7,363 bases of DNA from an uncultured Clostridia bacterium (GCA_946060825.1 CAMGPO010000054.1:1-7363); one strand, 5' to 3'; shown: positions 1 through 6,544, counted from the stretch's first letter. Numbers and translations: made by a program. The notes: generated by a model not told the origin, from the letters alone.

Positions 1-392
1 AGGGCCTCGACCCGGGGCCGCTGGGCATCATACTCCGCGTCCTGCAGCCGCTCGACCCGGCCGAAGAGGAAGGGCTCCTCCTGGTGCAGGGCCATAATGC
101 GGCCCCGGTACTCGCCCTCCACCAGAATACGGATGGTGTCCGAGGGCAGCTTGAGCACCTGCTTGACCGTGGCGACGGTGCCGATGGGATAGAGGTCTTC
201 CTCCCGGGGATCGTCGACGCGGACGTCCTTCTGGGCAACCAGGAAAATCCGCTGGCCGCCGGCCATGGCCCGGTCGACGGCGCGGATGGACTTTTCCCGG
301 CCCACGTCGAAGTGAATGGTCATGCCGGGGAATACGGTCAGGCCCCGCAGGGCCAAAACCGGAATACGTTCTGATGACGGGATCTGAATCAT
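1..392 (-). CDS. lon: Lon ATP-dependent protease, N-terminal part (3' end outside window)
   Basis: This is the first 130 codons of Lon, the cytoplasmic AAA+ serine protease that degrades misfolded and regulatory proteins. The visible part is the start of the N-terminal substrate-recognition (LON) domain: it opens MIQIPSSERIPVLALRGLTV and continues with FPGM and DVGREKSIRAVDRAM, matching the family pattern of PLLPLRGxVVFPxM followed by VGREKSIxA. The ATPase and Ser-Lys protease domains lie beyond base 1, so whether the gene is intact cannot be judged. The ATG at 392 is chosen because AAAGGAG (402-408) lies 9 nt upstream and the conserved domain begins within ten residues. lon is separated from clpX by a strong terminator and a 212-bp spacer, so it should have its own promoter, although the tig-clpP-clpX-lon order is common in Firmicutes. 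Confidence 0.95.
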   Translation of the reverse strand, partial: MIQIPSSERIPVLALRGLTVFPGMTIHFDVGREKSIRAVDRAMAGGQRIFLVAQKDVRVDDPREEDLYPIGTVATVKQVLKLPSDTIRILVEGEYRGRIMALHQEEPFLFGRVERLQDAEYDAQRPRVEA

Positions 393-568
393 TTGCGCGG
401 TCTCCTTTCTCTGTCATCAAACTGCTAGGGATTTCGATGGAACGAATTCCTGAAAATAGAATCAGCGCAGGGATATTGGTGCAAGACAAGGCAGAGGAAC
501 GCCGCCATACTGGATGTATGGCAAGTGACGATCACGCAGTATTGCGCCAATAGACCAAGCTGATAGGC
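393..568. other. clpX-lon spacer, lower-GC block without a gene
   Basis: Together with the terminator next to it, this makes a 212-bp gap between clpX and lon. Its base composition is visibly less GC-rich than the flanking genes. It must contain the lon leader and probably the lon promoter, since a terminator precedes it on the minus strand. I could not find a convincing -35/-10 pair: the best minus-strand combination is TTGCAC near 479-484 with a TCTATT-like -10 about 18 nt downstream, which is weak. No perfect CIRCE element and no CtsR-type direct repeat is visible. The main structure is the long inverted repeat listed separately. The open frame crossing this block (ending near 489) is antisense or out of frame to lon and has no coding support. 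Confidence 0.6.
474..552. repeat. Imperfect 79-bp inverted repeat with a nested hairpin upstream of lon
   Basis: The outer arms are TATTGGTGCAA (474-484) and TTGCGCCAATA (542-552). They pair over 11 positions with a single mismatch at DNA level, which is a G-U wobble in plus-strand RNA and an A-C mismatch in minus-strand RNA. Inside lies a perfect 7-bp hairpin, GCCATAC (504-510) with GTATGGC (516-522) and a 5-nt TGGAT loop, followed by a small GTGA/TCAC palindrome near 525-535. This could be a folded leader, a palindromic intergenic repeat of the REP/MITE type, or an operator region. There is no transposase and I cannot see target-site duplications. The arms are directly visible; any function is inference. 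Confidence 0.55.
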
Positions 569-595
569 AAAAAGGGGGCCAAAAGCCCCCTTTTT
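569..595 (-). terminator. Intrinsic terminator after clpX (symmetric, could work both ways)
   Basis: The stem AAAAAGGGGGC (569-579) pairs perfectly with GCCCCCTTTTT (585-595), giving 11 bp around the loop CAAAA. Read on the minus strand it starts 9 nt after the clpX stop codon and ends in a T5 run, a classic Rho-independent terminator for the tig-clpP-clpX unit. Because an A run flanks one side and a T run the other, it could also stop transcription on the plus strand. It argues that lon is transcribed separately from clpX. Confidence 0.92.
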
Positions 596-604
596 CTCAG
601 TCAC

Positions 605-1855
605 TTATGATACCTGGGAGTGGTCCTCCAGGGCGTTCCTGCGAATCACGGTCGGCTCGCCGCCGCTTCGGACACATTTCTCCGTGACGATCACCTTGGC
701 AATATCGGGGTCCGACGGGATCTCGAACATGATGCCCGTCATCAGGGACTCCACCACGGCCCGCAGGCCCCGGGCGCCGATCTTGCGCTCGATGGCCTTC
801 TCGGCGATGGCCTCCATGGCGCCGTCCGTGAACTCCAGCTCCACATGGTCATAGGAGAGCAGCTTTTCATACTGCTTGCAGAGGGCGTTCTTCGGCTCCG
901 TCAGGATGCGGACCAGATCCTCCTTCCGGAGGTCGGCCAGAGAGCTGATGACCGGCAGGCGGCCCACCAGCTCGGGGATGATGCCGAACTTGATGAGGTC
1001 GTCGGGCTGCACCTGACGGAACAGCTTGCCGATATCCCGCTGGTTCCGGCTGGAAATCTCCGCGCCGAAGCCGATGGCGCTGCGGTCCGTCCGGGCCTCG
1101 ATGATCTTGTCGAGGCCGTCGAAGGCGCCGCCGCAGATGAAGAGAATGTTATGGGTATCGATCTGGATGAACTCCTGCTGGGGGTGCTTCCGTCCGCCCT
1201 GGGGCGGGACGTTGGCCACGGTGCCCTCAACGATCTTGAGCAGCGCCTGCTGCACGCCCTCGCCGGAGACGTCCCGGGTGATCGAGGTGTTCTCGCTCTT
1301 GCGGGCGATCTTGTCCATCTCGTCGACATAGATGATGCCCCGCTCGGCCCGCTCGACGTCAAAATCCGCCGCCTGCAGCAGCCGGAGCAGGATGTTCTCC
1401 ACATCCTCGCCCACATAGCCGGCCTCCGTCAGGGTGGTGGCGTCGGCGATGGCGAAGGGCACGTCCAGAATCCGGGCCAGCGTCTGGGCAAAGAGGGTCT
1501 TACCGGAGCCCGTCGGGCCGATCAGCAGAATGTTGCTCTTCTGCAGCTCCACATCGGTGTCCTCTTCAAAGGCGATCCGCTTATAGTGGTTATAGACCGC
1601 CACGGACAGTGCAATCTTGGCCTCGTCCTGTCCGATGATGTAGGAGTCCATGTAGGCCTTGATCTCCTTGGGCGTGGGCAGCTTGTCCGAGATCTGGAAC
1701 TCAGGGGCGACGCCGCTGTGCATTTCCTCGTGGAGGATGGTGCTGCACAGCTCGACGCACTCATTACAGATATACACATTGGGGCCGGCGATGATTCGCT
1801 TGACCTGCTCCTGCCGTTTGCCGCAGAATGAGCATCTGATTTCGTTTCTAGCCAC
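605..1855 (-). CDS. clpX: ClpX, ATP-dependent unfoldase subunit of ClpXP
   Basis: ClpX is the hexameric AAA+ unfoldase that recognises tagged or native substrates and threads them into ClpP in the cytoplasm. At 416 aa it has the usual family length. The N-terminal zinc-binding domain has Cys8-x2-Cys11 and Cys30-x2-Cys33. Walker A is GPTGSGKT (113-120), pore-1 loop GYVG (146-149), Walker B IIYVDE (174-179), followed by an RKH-type pore loop (GGRKHPQQE), the ClpP-docking IGF loop (SAIGFGAE) and sensor-2 GARGLR near the C-terminus. The start is GTG at 1855: AAAGGAGG (1864-1871) lies 8 nt upstream and the reading begins directly with the zinc-domain sequence. This ribosome binding site overlaps the clpP stop codon and the gap is only 14 nt, so clpP and clpX are surely one transcript and probably translationally coupled. 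A terminator follows. Confidence 0.99.
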   Translation of the reverse strand: MARNEIRCSFCGKRQEQVKRIIAGPNVYICNECVELCSTILHEEMHSGVAPEFQISDKLPTPKEIKAYMDSYIIGQDEAKIALSVAVYNHYKRIAFEEDTDVELQKSNILLIGPTGSGKTLFAQTLARILDVPFAIADATTLTEAGYVGEDVENILLRLLQAADFDVERAERGIIYVDEMDKIARKSENTSITRDVSGEGVQQALLKIVEGTVANVPPQGGRKHPQQEFIQIDTHNILFICGGAFDGLDKIIEARTDRSAIGFGAEISSRNQRDIGKLFRQVQPDDLIKFGIIPELVGRLPVISSLADLRKEDLVRILTEPKNALCKQYEKLLSYDHVELEFTDGAMEAIAEKAIERKIGARGLRAVVESLMTGIMFEIPSDPDIAKVIVTEKCVRSGGEPTVIRRNALEDHSQVS

Positions 1856-1869
1856 GGGCGGGCCCTCCT

Positions 1870-2451
1870 TTAGCGATGGCTGATGACTTTGTCGATCACG
1901 CCGTAGGCGAGCGCCTCTTCGGCGGTCATGAAATGGTCGCGCTCACAGTCGGCGGCCACAACGTCGTAGGGCTTGCCGCAGTTTGCGGCCAGAATTTCGG
2001 TCAGCTTCTTCTTGGTGGCCGCGATGCGGGCAGCCTGGATCTGGATGTCCGTCTCCTGGCCCTGGGCGCCGCCGGAGGGCTGGTGAATCATGATCTCCGC
2101 ATTGGGCAGTGCGAGCCGCTTCCCCTTGGCACCGGCGGACAGCAGAAACGCGCCCATGCTGGCGGCCATGCCGATGCAGATGGTGGACACATCGCATTTG
2201 ATGTACTGCATCGTGTCATAGATCGCCATGCCGGAGGTAATGACGCCGCCGGGGCTGTTGATGTAGAACTGGATGTCCTTGTCCGGGTCCTGGGCCTCAA
2301 GGTAGAGAAGCTGGGCCACGACCAGGCTGGCAGTCGTGTCGTTGACCTCCTCCGAGAGGAAGATGATCCGGTCGTTGAGCAGGCGGGAGAAAATGTCATA
2401 GGAACGCTCTCCACGGCTGGTCTGCTCCACCACATAGGGTACTAAACTCAT
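1870..2451 (-). CDS. clpP: ClpP, ATP-dependent Clp protease proteolytic subunit
   Basis: ClpP is the serine peptidase that forms the two-ring degradation chamber used by ClpX and other Clp ATPases. The protein has 193 aa, the usual length. The catalytic triad is complete: Ser98 in GMAASMGA, His123 in IMIHQPSGG and Asp172 in [12 protein letters not shown]. The oxyanion segment INSPGG (64-69) and the N-terminal [23 protein letters not shown] stretch, with YDIFSRLL typical of the family, are also present. The ATG at 2451 is supported by AAAGGAG (2460-2466) at 8 nt spacing. The gene sits 160 nt after tig and 14 nt before clpX. The spacer from tig contains a perfect TATAAT and several hairpins, so clpP-clpX may have its own promoter and a structured leader in addition to read-through from tig. 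Confidence 0.99.
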   Translation of the reverse strand: MSLVPYVVEQTSRGERSYDIFSRLLNDRIIFLSEEVNDTTASLVVAQLLYLEAQDPDKDIQFYINSPGGVITSGMAIYDTMQYIKCDVSTICIGMAASMGAFLLSAGAKGKRLALPNAEIMIHQPSGGAQGQETDIQIQAARIAATKKKLTEILAANCGKPYDVVAADCERDHFMTAEEALAYGVIDKVISHR

Positions 2452-2484
2452 GGTACTGTCTCCTTTGCCAAATCACGCAGCTCT

Positions 2485-2498
2485 GCCCGCAGGCGGGC
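2485..2498. repeat. GC-rich palindrome in the clpP leader
   Basis: GCCCGC (2485-2490) and GCGGGC (2493-2498) are perfect inverted arms separated by AG; flanking CTC and GAG can extend the stem around one mismatch. With a 2-nt spacer the innermost pairs cannot form in RNA. It lies about 19 nt upstream of the clpP ribosome binding site, so it could influence initiation or message stability. No T run follows it on the minus strand, so it is not an intrinsic terminator. Confidence 0.5.
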
Positions 2499-2510
2499 GG
2501 AGCGCCAGTT

Positions 2511-2552
2511 GTCCCGGAACCGTCCCGGCACAGGCCGGGACGGTTCCGGACA
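2511..2552. repeat. Very strong hairpin in the tig-clpP spacer
   Basis: CCGGAACCGTCCCGGC (2514-2529) and GCCGGGACGGTTCCGG (2534-2549) form a perfect 16-bp stem with a 4-nt loop. TGT/ACA can add three more pairs if one C is bulged. Read on the minus strand the stem is followed by GACAACTGG rather than a T run, so it does not look like a standard intrinsic terminator. It may stabilise the 3' end of the tig message, mark a processing point, attenuate read-through into clpP, or be a copy of a palindromic intergenic repeat. The structure is directly visible; the role is inferred. Confidence 0.85.
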
Positions 2553-2566
2553 GAATGTTTCTCAAA

Positions 2567-2578
2567 CAGCCGGGGCTG
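2567..2578. repeat. Small GC-rich palindrome after tig
   Basis: CAGCC (2567-2571) and GGCTG (2574-2578) flank GG. On the minus strand it is followed by TTTGAGAAAC, a short run of three T, making it at best a very weak terminator-like element. It is the first of three consecutive palindromes met by a polymerase leaving tig. Confidence 0.35.
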
Positions 2579-2588
2579 CCGTCCATTC

Positions 2589-2594
2589 ATTATA
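2589..2594 (-). promoter_or_regulatory. Candidate -10 box for clpP-clpX
   Basis: The minus strand reads TATAAT exactly here, 17 nt past the tig stop codon and about 138 nt upstream of the clpP start. The position 17 nt further upstream reads GAATAA, a poor -35, and there is no TG extension, so the promoter would need an activator or be weak. If used, transcription would begin near 2582 and all three palindromes of the spacer would lie in the clpP 5' leader. A chance TATAAT match in this relatively AT-rich spot cannot be excluded. Confidence 0.4.
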
Positions 2595-2611
2595 ACCGGC
2601 CAGGCGGAAAA

Positions 2612-3937
2612 TTATTCCTCGGCCGCGGTCTCTTCCGCCTTGGGCTCCTCGACGGACTGGGCGGCAACGGGAACGGCGCTGTCGGCGATCAGCTTGACGG
2701 CCTTGCGGTAGCTCAGGTCGGACTTGATGGACTCGGCAGGCAGGTACTCCTTGACCTTGTCGGCCTCCATCTTGTACTGCTCGGCCAGCTTGGCGACCTC
2801 GGCCTCGACCTCTTCGTCGCTGACCTCGATCTTCTCCTCGTCGATGATCTGGGCGATCAGGACGTTGGCCTTGACGTTGTTCTCCGCCATGGGACGGAAG
2901 GTATCGCGCAGACGGCTGGTGTCGCCGCCGAGCATCTTGACATAGTCGTCCATGGACATGCCGTTGCGCTGCAGCTGGTAGCCGAACTCCTCGATCTGCT
3001 TGTCGAGCTGCTCCTCGATCATGCAGGCGGGGATCTCGGCGGTCATGTTCTCCACGGCCTTGGCGACGCAGGCGTTCTCAAAGGCGCTCTGGATGCCGTC
3101 TTCCTTCTCCTTCAGGGCGCGGGCGCGGATGTCGGCGCGCAGCTCGTCCAGGGTGTCGAACTCGGAGACGTCCTTGGCAAACTCGTCGTCCTTCTCGGGC
3201 AGGCTCTTCTCCTTGACCTCGTGGACGGTGCACTTAAAGGTGGCCTCCTTGCCGGCCAGCTCCTTGGCGCCGTACTGCTCGGGGAAGGTCACGACGACGT
3301 CCTTGCTCTCACCGGCGCTGACGCCGACGAGCTGATCCTCAAAGCCGGGGATGAACTGGCCGGAGCCCAGCTCCAGGCTGTGGTTCTCGCCCTTGCCACC
3401 TTCAAAGGCGGCGCCGTCCACAAAGCCCTCGAAGTCGAGAACGACGGTGTCGCCCTTCTGGGCGGGGCGCTCGACGGTGGCGATGCGGGCGTTCTGCTGG
3501 GCCATGCGGTCGACCTCAGCCTCGACTTCCTCGTCGGTGACGGTGGCTTCGGCCTTGGGGACCTCGAGACCCTTGTACTGGCCGAGGGTGACCTCGGGGT
3601 ACAGCTCGGTGGCGACGGTCAGGACGACGCCGCCCTCTTCGGGGGTCTCCATGTTCGCAATGCTGGGCTGGCCGACGGCCTTGAGCTGCTGGTCGACAAC
3701 AGCGGCGGTATAGATATCGGGGAAGATTTCCTCGATGGCGTCTTCATAGAAAACCTGGGCGCCGTACATGGCTTCGACGATCTTGCGGGGGGCCTTGCCC
3801 TTCCGGAAGCCGGGCACCTGGATGCTCTTCTTGACCTTGAGATAGGCCTTGGTCAGAGCGGCTTCGAATTCCTCTTTGCCGATCTCAACGGTGATTTTGG
3901 CCTTGCCGTTTTCTTTTTCTACATTCTTGACGTTCAT
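2612..3937 (-). CDS. tig: Trigger factor, ribosome-associated chaperone and peptidyl-prolyl isomerase
   Basis: Trigger factor docks beside the ribosomal exit tunnel, shields nascent chains and has an FKBP-type prolyl isomerase domain. The 441-aa protein has normal length. The ribosome-binding signature GFRKGKAPR is at 43-51. The FKBP domain runs from about 160 to 245 and includes GDTVVLDFEGFVDG, LELGSGQFIPGFE and FPEQYG. The remainder is the helical chaperone body, ending in a Glu-rich tail (SVEEPKAEETAAEE). The ATG at 3937 has AGGAGG (3945-3950) at 7 nt spacing. A candidate promoter lies upstream at 4002-4030. The neighbour downstream is clpP, the usual Firmicutes arrangement, placing chaperone and protease in the same transcription direction. 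A long plus-strand open frame covers the whole gene but is a high-GC shadow. Confidence 0.99.
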   Translation of the reverse strand: MNVKNVEKENGKAKITVEIGKEEFEAALTKAYLKVKKSIQVPGFRKGKAPRKIVEAMYGAQVFYEDAIEEIFPDIYTAAVVDQQLKAVGQPSIANMETPEEGGVVLTVATELYPEVTLGQYKGLEVPKAEATVTDEEVEAEVDRMAQQNARIATVERPAQKGDTVVLDFEGFVDGAAFEGGKGENHSLELGSGQFIPGFEDQLVGVSAGESKDVVVTFPEQYGAKELAGKEATFKCTVHEVKEKSLPEKDDEFAKDVSEFDTLDELRADIRARALKEKEDGIQSAFENACVAKAVENMTAEIPACMIEEQLDKQIEEFGYQLQRNGMSMDDYVKMLGGDTSRLRDTFRPMAENNVKANVLIAQIIDEEKIEVSDEEVEAEVAKLAEQYKMEADKVKEYLPAESIKSDLSYRKAVKLIADSAVPVAAQSVEEPKAEETAAEE

Positions 3938-3958
3938 TGTTTTTCCTCCTATGTGGTG

Positions 3959-3972
3959 GGCCGCGGGCGGCC
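3959..3972. repeat. GGCCGC/GCGGCC palindrome in the tig leader
   Basis: GGCCGC (3959-3964) and GCGGCC (3967-3972) are separated by two bases, just upstream of the tig ribosome binding site at 3945-3950. It would lie in the 5' untranslated leader if the promoter at 4002-4030 is used. The arms are short, so this may be chance in GC-rich DNA. Confidence 0.35.
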
Positions 3973-4001
3973 TTCATTCACCTCGTAATAGAATCCGTAT
4001 T

Positions 4002-4030
4002 ATTCTAACAAATCTCGCAGAGAATTTCCA
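4002..4030 (-). promoter_or_regulatory. Candidate vegetative promoter for tig
   Basis: On the minus strand TGGAAA (4025-4030, 4 of 6 to TTGACA) and TAGAAT (4002-4007, 5 of 6 to TATAAT) are separated by exactly 17 nt (4008-4024). Transcription would begin near 3995, giving a leader of roughly 58 nt that contains the tig ribosome binding site. The region is clearly more AT-rich than the flanking genes, as expected of a promoter. The upstream M20 gene has no obvious intrinsic terminator after its stop, so some read-through into tig is possible. Confidence 0.6.
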
Positions 4031-4113
4031 CTACTATTTTCTGAATTCTCCCATGAATTTCAACATTTTTTTCCGCTTTTTCCGGCGATATCCAGCTTCA
4101 AACGTCCGGCTGG

Positions 4114-5264
4114 TCATTCCGGCAGCCTCCTGCGCACCAGCTCGGCGAAAAATTCCGCGCCGGTCAGCAGCATCTCGTCGTTGTAGTCGAAGCGGGAATT
4201 GTGCAGCGGCGCATTCGGCCCGTCCGGCGTACCGGTACCCAGAACCAGGAAGCAGCCGGGGACCTGCTCGAGAAAGACGCCGAAGTCCTCCGAGCTCATG
4301 AAGGGCGCGCAGGCCGCGTCCACCCGGTCCGCGCCCACGACTGCCGCGGCAGCCGCCGCCGCATATGCCGTCTGCTCCTTCCAGTTGGACGTGGCGGCAA
4401 ACTCGTGGGTATAGCGGAACTCACAGGTCGCCCGGTGGGTGCGGCAGATCCCCTCGCAGATTTCCCGCATCCGGGTCTCAATCAGCTCCCCGGTCTTTCG
4501 GGTGTAGCTCCGGGCGTCGCCCAGGATCGTCACGGTGCTGGGGATGGCGTTGTGGGCGCCGTCGGTGTGCAGCTCCGTGCAGGAGACGACAGCCGGGTCG
4601 GCGATGTCCGCGTTCCGGGAGACGATGGTTTGCAGCGCCAGAATGATCTCCGCCGCGATGACCAGGGGATCGATGACATTGTGGGGGCGGAGGCGTGACC
4701 GCCGCTGCCGTGGATGACAATGGTGAAATTGTCCTCACAGGCGAAAAAGCCGCCCGGCCTGGTGTGGAACGTCCCCGCCGGAAGCGCCGGCAGGTTGTGG
4801 ATGCCGTAGATCTCGTCGATTGGGAACCGCTCCAGCAGGCCGTCCCGCAGCATGGCGCAGGCGCCCTTGCCCGGCTCCTCGGCGGGCTGGAACAGGAAGC
4901 GGACCGTGCCGCGGAAATCCCGGCGCTCCGAGAGCAGCTTCGCGGCCCCGAGCAGAGCGGCAACGTGGCCGTCGTGGCCGCAGCCGTGCATCTTCCCGGG
5001 ACAGCGGGACCGGTAGGGCGGGTTCCCCTGCTCCGCCAGGTTCAGCGCGTCCATGTCGACCCGCAGGCAGACGACCCGCGCTCCGTCTCCGGCCTTCAGG
5101 GTAGCGACGACGCCGGTCCCGCCGATGCCCTCGCAGACCTCCAGGCCCATCTCCCGCAGCTTCTCCGCCACAAAGGCAGCGGTCTCCACCTCTTCAAAGG
5201 CAGTCTCCGGGTGCATATGGAGGCGGCGTCTCCATGTCTGCATTTCGTTCTGCAAATTCTGCAT
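4114..5264 (-). pseudogene. M20D-family amidohydrolase / metallopeptidase, disrupted by a -1 frameshift
   Basis: The family are cytoplasmic two-metal hydrolases that cleave amide bonds of N-acyl amino acids, hippurate-like substrates or small peptides; the substrate here cannot be read from sequence. Frame one (from ATG 5264, with AAAGGAG at 5272-5278, 7 nt spacing) contains HMHPE (16-20), RVDMDAL (68-74), HGCGHDGH (93-100) with the metal-binding Cys95 and His97, FQPAEE (125-130), GIHN (154-157) and GGHASAP (188-194). Directly after Pro194 the frame is lost at the G5 run 4683-4687. Adding one base restores HNVIDPLVIAAEII and then the whole second half, including STVTILGDARSYTR, MSSEDFGVFLEQ and PLHNSRF, to the stop at 4114. 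The restored protein would have 383 aa, normal for the family. All motifs are intact apart from the one base, so this is either a recent mutation, a slippage-switchable gene or a sequencing error. It lies 25 nt after the phosphoesterase gene. Confidence 0.9.
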
Positions 5265-5289
5265 GATTTCGCTCCTTTCGCGGCGCGTG

Positions 5290-5979
5290 TCAGTCCAGCA
5301 GCCTGACGGGGGTGAAGTTCACATAATCTGCAGCAACCAGGCGGAACTCGGTGCCATCCTGCCAGCCGGTGACGGCCAGCTTGTGGCTGTCGCCGTGGAG
5401 GTGGCCATAGCAGCAGGTGCGGACGCCGTACTGCCTGAGCAGGGCCAGAATCTCCGGGCACTCATAGCCCCGGTAGCGGGGCGGATAGTGGAGGAAGCAG
5501 AGCTTCTCCCGCTCCCCCGCCGCCTTCAGCGAGGTCTCCAGCCGCATCAGCTCCCGGCGGAAGACCTTTTCGTCGTGCTCGCCGCAGCGGTCCTCCTCGT
5601 AAAACCAGCCCCGGGTGCCGCAGAGGGCCGTCTCGCCGTAGAAGTGGCAGTTGTTGTGGAGGATTTCCATATTGGCGAAGCCGTTCTCCGCGCAGAACTT
5701 ATAGAACTTGGCGGCAGTTGTCCACCAGTAGTCGTGGTTCCCCTTCAAAATGATTTTCCGGCCGGGGATGGCGTTCAGAAAGGCGAAGTCGGCCTTGGCC
5801 GCCTCGATGCCCAGCGCCCAGCTCAGGTCGCCCAGCAGGACCGTGGTGTCCTCGGGGCCGATGCAGGAGAGTCCCTCCCGCAGCTTGTCCATATAGCCCG
5901 TCCAGGCGCCGCCGAAGACGTCCATCGGCTTGTCGGCGCCGAGACAGAGGTGCAGATCACCGATTGCGTACAGTGCCAT
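5290..5979 (-). CDS. Calcineurin-like metallophosphoesterase
   Basis: The 229-aa protein carries the full dinuclear-metal phosphoesterase signature: GDLHL (Asp8, His10), GDLSW (Asp51), GNHDYWW (Asn81, His82), FLHYPPR (His164) and GHLHG (His193, His195). It should hydrolyse a phosphoester in the cytoplasm; no signal peptide is visible. The substrate cannot be inferred. The YWW after GNHD and the small size resemble the uncharacterised bacterial group sometimes named after chlamydial CT488, which I recognise by pattern only. The start at 5979 (MALYAIGDLHL) is preferred over the upstream start at 6018 because the first motif follows at once and GGAG lies 7 nt upstream. It begins 4 nt after the stop of the threonine-synthase-like gene, so the two are translationally linked. 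Confidence 0.93.
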   Translation of the reverse strand: MALYAIGDLHLCLGADKPMDVFGGAWTGYMDKLREGLSCIGPEDTTVLLGDLSWALGIEAAKADFAFLNAIPGRKIILKGNHDYWWTTAAKFYKFCAENGFANMEILHNNCHFYGETALCGTRGWFYEEDRCGEHDEKVFRRELMRLETSLKAAGEREKLCFLHYPPRYRGYECPEILALLRQYGVRTCCYGHLHGDSHKLAVTGWQDGTEFRLVAADYVNFTPVRLLD

Positions 5980-5983
5980 AGCA

Positions 5984-6544
5984 TCACTCCGGTTCTTCCA
6001 GGGAGAGCAGGATGGCATGCAGGCCGTCCGCCGTCACGCAGCGGTGGTCCTGCAGGGCCACATAGGCCACGGCCGTGCTGCTGGGCAGCGTGACGCCCCA
6101 TGCCTCCCGGACTTTTTCTTTCATGTTGAGATACCGCCGGGCCGGACAGGCGTAGGCGGCGAAGGTCTCCGGCGGGATCTCCCCCAGGGCTTCCAGCTCC
6201 GGGTACTCCCCCACGTCCAGCAGCGGAGCCGCCGTGGGCTGGGGCGGTCTCGGGGCATAGACGCCGGTGCGGAAAAAATCGGTCAGCACCCGGTTCTCGT
6301 TGGAGGCCAAGATGAAGCGGTTCACCGGCAGGCCGGATTGTTTCGCCTCGAGGGCCGCGGAAAGCAGGCCCCGGCCCACGGCCGGGATGCTGAAGTTGAC
6401 CACCGTGCCCGCCGGGAACTTGCCGGCTTCGACGGCGGCCTCATACATATTATAATAGGTCGCCGCGCTGTAGGGCGCGCCGCAGTCCGGCAGCCGCCAC
6501 AGCTCCGCGATGTGGATCTTATGATGGGTTGTGACAAAGTTCAT
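5984..6544 (-). CDS. Truncated threonine-synthase-like protein lacking the PLP site
   Basis: The 186-aa protein resembles the middle and C-terminal half of threonine synthase (ThrC), the PLP enzyme that makes threonine from O-phosphohomoserine. Best match: ILASNENRVLTDFFRTGVY (78-96), nearly the family sequence of ATNENDVLTDFFRTGxY; residues 47-63 align with the segment that normally holds VPTGNFGNILA. Here that segment reads IPAVGRGLLSA, so the GNFGN phosphate loop is gone. The N-terminal half with the PLP lysine is absent, and the DPHTAVAY motif reads LPSSTAVAY (about 155-163). The usual reaction therefore looks impossible. The ATG at 6544 overlaps the yraN stop as ATGA; a TTG at 6562 would add six residues but is less likely. 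GGGAG lies 11 nt upstream. The open frame is uninterrupted and tightly packed between neighbours, suggesting a retained structural or regulatory role rather than plain decay. It may be a lineage-specific family; that is inference. Confidence 0.75.
   Translation of the reverse strand: MNFVTTHHKIHIAELWRLPDCGAPYSAATYYNMYEAAVEAGKFPAGTVVNFSIPAVGRGLLSAALEAKQSGLPVNRFILASNENRVLTDFFRTGVYAPRPPQPTAAPLLDVGEYPELEALGEIPPETFAAYACPARRYLNMKEKVREAWGVTLPSSTAVAYVALQDHRCVTADGLHAILLSLEEPE

Noticed and set aside
28..489. 153-codon minus-strand frame overlapping lon
   Set aside because: It is out of frame with the lon coding sequence, which has a proper ribosome binding site and conserved domain; the content is Arg/Pro/Gly-rich shadow sequence.
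620..1831. 403-codon plus-strand open frame opposite clpX
   Set aside because: Antisense shadow of a complete clpX with every motif present; its composition follows from the codon bias of the real gene.
2485..2578. Intrinsic terminator of tig
   Set aside because: None of the hairpins is followed by a T run on the minus strand, so I list them as palindromes rather than terminators.
2450..3988. 512-codon plus-strand open frame opposite tig
   Set aside because: It lies wholly antisense to an unmistakable trigger factor gene, has low-complexity Leu/Gly/Asp-rich content typical of reversed high-GC codons, and lacks any recognisable domain.
4478..4963. Third open frame through the M20 frameshift region
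   Set aside because: Its translation shows no family motif; only the other two frames carry the amidohydrolase sequence, joined at the G5 run.
5980..6018. Longer N-terminus for the phosphoesterase
   Set aside because: The ATG at 5979 has GGAG at 7 nt and leads straight into the GDLHL motif; the extension overlaps the preceding gene and resembles nothing.
5053..6093. 346-codon plus-strand open frame across the M20, phosphoesterase and ThrC-like genes
   Set aside because: It crosses three real minus-strand genes and has no domain or ribosome binding site support.
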